NCBI GenBank assembly: GCA_015520195.1 | Contig: WAQN01000050.1 | Location: 1-49,612, forward strand | Length of the DNA stretch: 49,612 bases | Direction: 5' to 3' | DNA from: Desulfurococcales archaeon | Lineage (GTDB): Archaea > Thermoproteota > Thermoprotei_A > Sulfolobales > Acidilobaceae | Part shown: positions 44,201 through 49,612 of the stretch, one piece after another | Layout of the letters: every line of letters starts with the position of its first letter | Position numbering within the stretch: the stretch's first letter is position 1 | The notes under the pieces: model-generated | Seen by the model: only the letters and a program-made list of their open reading frames with translations | Told to the model about the DNA's origin: nothing | The model's database searches: none | Position numbers and translations under genes: made by a program

Positions 44201-44211
44201 ATGTATATTAA
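41209..44211 (+). CDS. CcmF/CcsA-family cytochrome c heme lyase, very long
   Basis: About 1000 residues. I start at ATG 41209 because GAGGTG precedes it; a GTG at 41200 is also in frame. The first ~500 residues are a multi-helix membrane domain with the tryptophan-rich heme loop WGGYWAWDPVE at 212-222, conserved His158 (VPHPLTTFSGYS) and His237 (ALHTLG), and TRSGLSPLHSFA, all typical of CcmF. Around 480-505 HLGMLLTLIGILFSG leads into a ~430-residue extracytoplasmic beta-rich domain and a final helix. CcmF ligates heme to apocytochrome c CxxCH thiols outside the membrane. Partner proteins CcmABCDEH are not seen nearby. With the upstream fusion it forms a two-gene cassette. Confidence 0.88.
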   Translation: MGLGMHYATILPLVALGGLVLSLIAASLKKYKLHKLLFKYSTLVLVIGWLIYMIPFIILDYRLAEVAENSSDGLNLIFRMATSWSGGGSSLYFFSTITALGALYLSRRGGGLFLSIALGIILTISLSSATLNGAFDIAEEGGGIGLNPLLKSYWIVPHPLTTFSGYSLILVSSLALLSSYRRDAIALLILGWSLLSLGITFGAYWSYETFGWGGYWAWDPVEVAELAVWLGAVSALHTLGPLAPLRKPILAMLASSVPLALYVTRSGLSPLHSFASANIGSVILLSLGIGFLGLSIYYLSFDEESKSAGSAVKKALTNRDMPGISIIIGGGALIVMFIYVYSSLLAPSILTAIGKQATIPNMAEGVRFYHPVLYPLILLAIVALPGFFLAREVGSKGYASILIITGIMSLTAVTGVDRGVLELAPLSPNSTNILMALGLVVSTMMAGMILVSLLYPLLAGMLSGRVTRIKPRDIVAKAIHLGMLLTLIGILFSGTYAFNDSYFKTFKLKLGEETDIGDAKVVLEGFEFERSPGSIDLYTHISGKRTTSFLAWQAVNFLKADIVPAIREVRLAASEARVNSTIKAIKELLVNNYFIYGEQDLIVNGTGDIIMTDIITNTNLTLAVNTIIKMIFKKPLNITIDASPIVSESGKLSGAWIGVGVGSNGVILLANMSGPDIMAGSHTYYNIIFSNPVAVKLNDEVTVYIREAALYPGLLEGNGSKGFGRIIDGGVELFNPYMIVVGGYITYNGIEIPLSTVIDRGLYLYVAMSRGQAEVLEDAMSSTLSKVLTDDKVLLLLSSSEPGKLPFPRSTLEGVKLKLHLKIIDDDREDYVTPVIRFEANGEALGIHGLVTDTVIVERGLSDLYISVQPPKREGYFNVYHELLIYYLREASQQLEPEEYLSLIALMSAGYNIGGVRSMDHSQAGFQVEQSLIDLYLLAERFDPLNSTILSEGIDVMVKVVPGVDLIWIGVAIMVASGILSSILYARATERRHPLHNNVY

Positions 44212-44473
44212 CATGAGTAATCCTATTATGAACCTAATATAAAAAGAAAATGTATAAATAGTAATAATGAATTTAATGACTAAAATTACAATTTCAACGC
44301 TGGGGATACATACCAACATTCCAAAAAGACCAAACTGGTGTGGCCACTGCTGGGGGAATATTTGAAAACGCATTAAGCCTTCCCAGAGCTATAGTGACAC
44401 TTTCAAACCTAACATAATCAGTTAAATTCAAATACATACTATAGAGTAAACAGGTATTCCTTCTAGATGAAAT

Positions 44474-45697
44474 TTACATCATAATTGCATGAATGTACAT
44501 GAGTATTATCCCGCTTACTAGCATAACACTAGCTAAACTAAACAACAAGACTCTACCAGCCCTGGCTTTATAGTAATCCACTGTAAGAGCGTAACATAAG
44601 TGGACTGGTGATGCCATAACACCCATAAAGCCCCCTGTATATGCTGCAAGTAACATAGCATTGTTAATTGATCCACCCATTACTATGTAGGCTTTAAGGA
44701 GGGGCATTGCAGTAGCTGCAAAGAAGTTCTCTCCCCCAGCGGCTAGCCCTAATATAAATGGGACCAGGAATACTATTGACAGTGTAGGTAGGCCTAGGAG
44801 CTCAGCCGTATTATAGAGCTCGTATGGCGCATCTGTATTCAGTAGCATTTCTTTAAGAAGTAGCGCTTCAAATAATATGGCGTGGATCCTTGGTTTTAAA
44901 GCTAGTTTTAAAGCGCCTAATAGCTGCCTGCTATCAGGCCTTAATATAACTATTACGGCTAAGAGGGTTACTATTAACGCATTTAATAGCGTTAAACTCC
45001 CAGATACAACTAAAGCTGCTAGCAGTAGAAAAGGCCATAGAGACCTCAATAAATAAAGTATTCTGCCGTCGCTGGTACATGTATACTTATAGAATGCCGT
45101 GTAACCTACAGCTATCCCCGCAAACACAGTCACTATAGTTGCTGGCCAAGTCACTGATACTATCTCAATAGGCGTTACAGAGAATACAGCTGCTGTTATA
45201 ACAACGCTTTGAAATAACGGCCATGAAGGGATCCATATATGCCTGAACCAGTAGTTCAGGTACGAGGCCCACTCCGCGCTCATGCCCGACTCTTCTAAAT
45301 ACCTCTTCTTCATAGCTATTGCTGATACAATAGCCCCTCCAGGCATTGGTAGGAGCCCAATTATAGCTGGCACAGCTGCATAACTGAACCTGCACCCTAT
45401 AGAGGATGCACCTGCTACCATTTGATCCAAGTATCCAAGCTCTCTTAACAATCCAGCTATCATTAGGCTGAGGAATATGTAGACAAACACGCTTAGGTTA
45501 CTCCACTCTAATAAGTTAAGGAGGCTCCTAGACACAACACTAGGTCCTGAGTATATAAGTGTGTATAGACCATAGACGCCTATCATAACCCCTATGGCGG
45601 CAACAGGACCCCTACCTCTAGCCACCGCCAAAGCCAGCCCTAGGTATCCTATGCCAAACGCTATTAACCCGGCAGGATACATCTCCCCTAAGACCAA
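44474..45697 (-). CDS. DUF401 family integral membrane protein
   Basis: 407 residues, about ten hydrophobic segments. AAVPAIIGLLPMPGGAIVSAIAMK, the LP(M)PGGA signature, and MGVMASPVHLCYAL near the C-terminus identify the DUF401/anion-permease-like group. Some members may be symporters for organic anions; no substrate is established. Convergent with the CcmF-like gene. An unusually strict GAAGGENFF pattern near residue 313 is also typical for the family. Confidence 0.85.
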   Translation of the reverse strand: MVLGEMYPAGLIAFGIGYLGLALAVARGRGPVAAIGVMIGVYGLYTLIYSGPSVVSRSLLNLLEWSNLSVFVYIFLSLMIAGLLRELGYLDQMVAGASSIGCRFSYAAVPAIIGLLPMPGGAIVSAIAMKKRYLEESGMSAEWASYLNYWFRHIWIPSWPLFQSVVITAAVFSVTPIEIVSVTWPATIVTVFAGIAVGYTAFYKYTCTSDGRILYLLRSLWPFLLLAALVVSGSLTLLNALIVTLLAVIVILRPDSRQLLGALKLALKPRIHAILFEALLLKEMLLNTDAPYELYNTAELLGLPTLSIVFLVPFILGLAAGGENFFAATAMPLLKAYIVMGGSINNAMLLAAYTGGFMGVMASPVHLCYALTVDYYKARAGRVLLFSLASVMLVSGIILMYIHAIMM

Positions 45698-45888
45698 CTA
45701 TCAGTGGTGAATGCTTCATGGATTAATAAAAGCAACCGTTTCCTATTTCTAGGAGACCTATAATTGCCTGGTATATGCTATACATCTATCCTACACTTTA
45801 CCACTATGCAGACCATCCTGGACACTACTCTACCTGGAGATTATGGTACAGTAAATATCCTGTTATTATAAAGCTGGATGGTATCCTC

Positions 45889-46377
45889 CTATTTTCTCCT
45901 CCTAGATAGTGATATTAGGAAATACTCTGGCCTAGTAGAGTGTCCATGTTTTGGTGAAATGTACTCTTTCACTCCTCTCAACTTCAGCTTATACCTACAT
46001 TTACTAGAACTAGCCATGGACTCTTCATAAACTCTCTCAAGGCTAATCTCAAATATACCCTGTTTAAGGCTATAAGTACCCTCAGCTATCAGCTTATCAC
46101 CCTCCTCTTCATCAACCTCTATCTCCTCTATAGGTATAATCCCATAACTCCTAGCAAGCGTATTCTGGCATTCAAACACTTTCTTATTCCAAACAAACAA
46201 GGATATAGCCTCCTTATCATTTAGAACGAGTTTCAAGTGGTATCCCTTCTCTCCAGCATGATGAACAACCCTAAGATAACCTCCCGCATTAATCCTTTCT
46301 AAATCAACTAACTGTTTTTCTAAAGGCTGATCTGTTTCCCCACCTAGCCTGGGCTTATATGAGATTACAGGGTACAT
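45889..46377 (-). CDS. Unknown 162-residue protein
   Basis: Predominantly beta with charged loops: GYLRVVHHAGEKGYHLKLVLNDKEAISLFVW, then IEVDEEEGDKLIAEGTYSLKQGIFEISLERVY, ending in a basic SLSRRRK. There is no signal peptide, membrane segment or recognised motif. It is flanked by more than 150 non-coding bases on both sides, so it seems to be a single-gene unit. Likely a genuine lineage-specific protein given codon use like its neighbours. Confidence 0.5.
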   Translation of the reverse strand: MYPVISYKPRLGGETDQPLEKQLVDLERINAGGYLRVVHHAGEKGYHLKLVLNDKEAISLFVWNKKVFECQNTLARSYGIIPIEEIEVDEEEGDKLIAEGTYSLKQGIFEISLERVYEESMASSSKCRYKLKLRGVKEYISPKHGHSTRPEYFLISLSRRRK

Positions 46378-46685
46378 CTAAGATTCCCTCCATTCAATGC
46401 ATTCATACTCAGTAGCAAGCGTAATTTAAGCCTATTAATTGTCCCTGTATTATTGGTTTGTTTATTGTTTGTCTAGAGAATATTATCTGTGTAGCGGTCT
46501 TTATAAAACTTTGGTGCTACTTTTAGAATTTTAAATGTTAAATTTCATTCTTACCGCTTTCTGTTGCAAGTAAAGGTGAATGAAGCTAAAACGTTATTAC
46601 TCACTATATGTATACCATTTAATTAATACTCACATATTTAATGATTAGCCTCCTAACCTTTCACTCTAGAATTCGATGGTTATAG
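46378..46685. other. Intergenic promoter region of the oxidoreductase operon
   Basis: About 310 A+T-rich bases. CATATTTAATG near 46630-46640 is a TATA candidate for the ferredoxin-oxidoreductase genes. Nothing else was recognised. Confidence 0.4.
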
Positions 46686-49566
<2,881 letters not shown>

Positions 49567-49612
49567 CAACGCTACAGACCATTATCATAATTCAGAACAA
49601 ATTATTATAAAC

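Overview
The window reads as the chromosome of a thermophilic crenarchaeon (Thermoproteota) with respiratory, probably aerobic, metabolism. The evidence is lineage-typical: ribosomal protein eL38, RNA polymerase subunit Rpo12, aIF1/SUI1, PCNA, class I lysyl-tRNA synthetase, digeranylgeranylglyceryl-phosphate synthase, geranylgeranyl reductase, a two-subunit 2-oxoacid:ferredoxin oxidoreductase, TATA/BRE-like promoters with many probable leaderless or GTG/TTG starts, and AGG/AGA/ATA-rich codon use. A GC-rich island in this otherwise moderately AT-rich DNA is a full-length (about 341 nt) RNase P RNA, which argues against the Thermoproteaceae with their shortened RNase P RNA. I cannot name genus or species.

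Layout. 1-6060 is a damaged accessory zone: an ATPase gene cut short at the window edge, a membrane-anchored alpha/beta hydrolase, a STAND-type ATPase, a decayed 5' fragment of a second hydrolase copy, and two copies of the same short structured element that I read as transposon right ends carrying a TnpB-type guide RNA (omega RNA) but no tnpB in view. 6103-9106 is a minus-strand SsuABC/TauABC-type ABC transporter operon ending in a DsrE-like gene. 9592-17998 holds geranylgeranyl reductase, eL38, an RNA-ligase-like protein with an altered active site, an ArsA/Get3 ATPase with a small partner, the CstA transporter with a small membrane partner, and unknown membrane proteins. 18144-20954 has AMP-forming acetyl-CoA synthetase and a glyoxalase-fold protein. 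21469-23336 has unknown conserved-looking proteins and rnpB. 23342-27704 is a sugar-type ABC operon whose binding protein carries a pilin-like (PibD) signal peptide.

27972-31759 contains cytochrome-oxidase assembly genes (half-size heme A synthase, SCO), a PHP phosphoesterase, DUF1122, aIF1 and Rpo12. 31893-36043 has a divergent aldehyde-dehydrogenase-fold protein, PCNA and lysK. 36101-39606 is a tightly overlapping operon for membrane-lipid and one-carbon metabolism (UbiA family, MTHFR-like, 5-formyl-THF cyclo-ligase-like, macro domain, UbiX-like). 39745-44211 is a two-gene cytochrome c biogenesis cassette: a thioredoxin-cytochrome c-CcdA fusion followed by a 1000-residue CcmF-like protein. 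The window ends with a DUF401 membrane protein, an unknown protein, and the 2-oxoacid:ferredoxin oxidoreductase genes.

The most unusual items are the Trx-cytochrome c-CcdA/CcmF cassette, the omega-RNA-like elements without tnpB, the RNase P RNA gene squeezed between two coding regions, and the T4 Rnl1-like protein whose nucleophilic lysine appears replaced by arginine. No tRNA, rRNA, CRISPR array or complete transposase gene was recognised.
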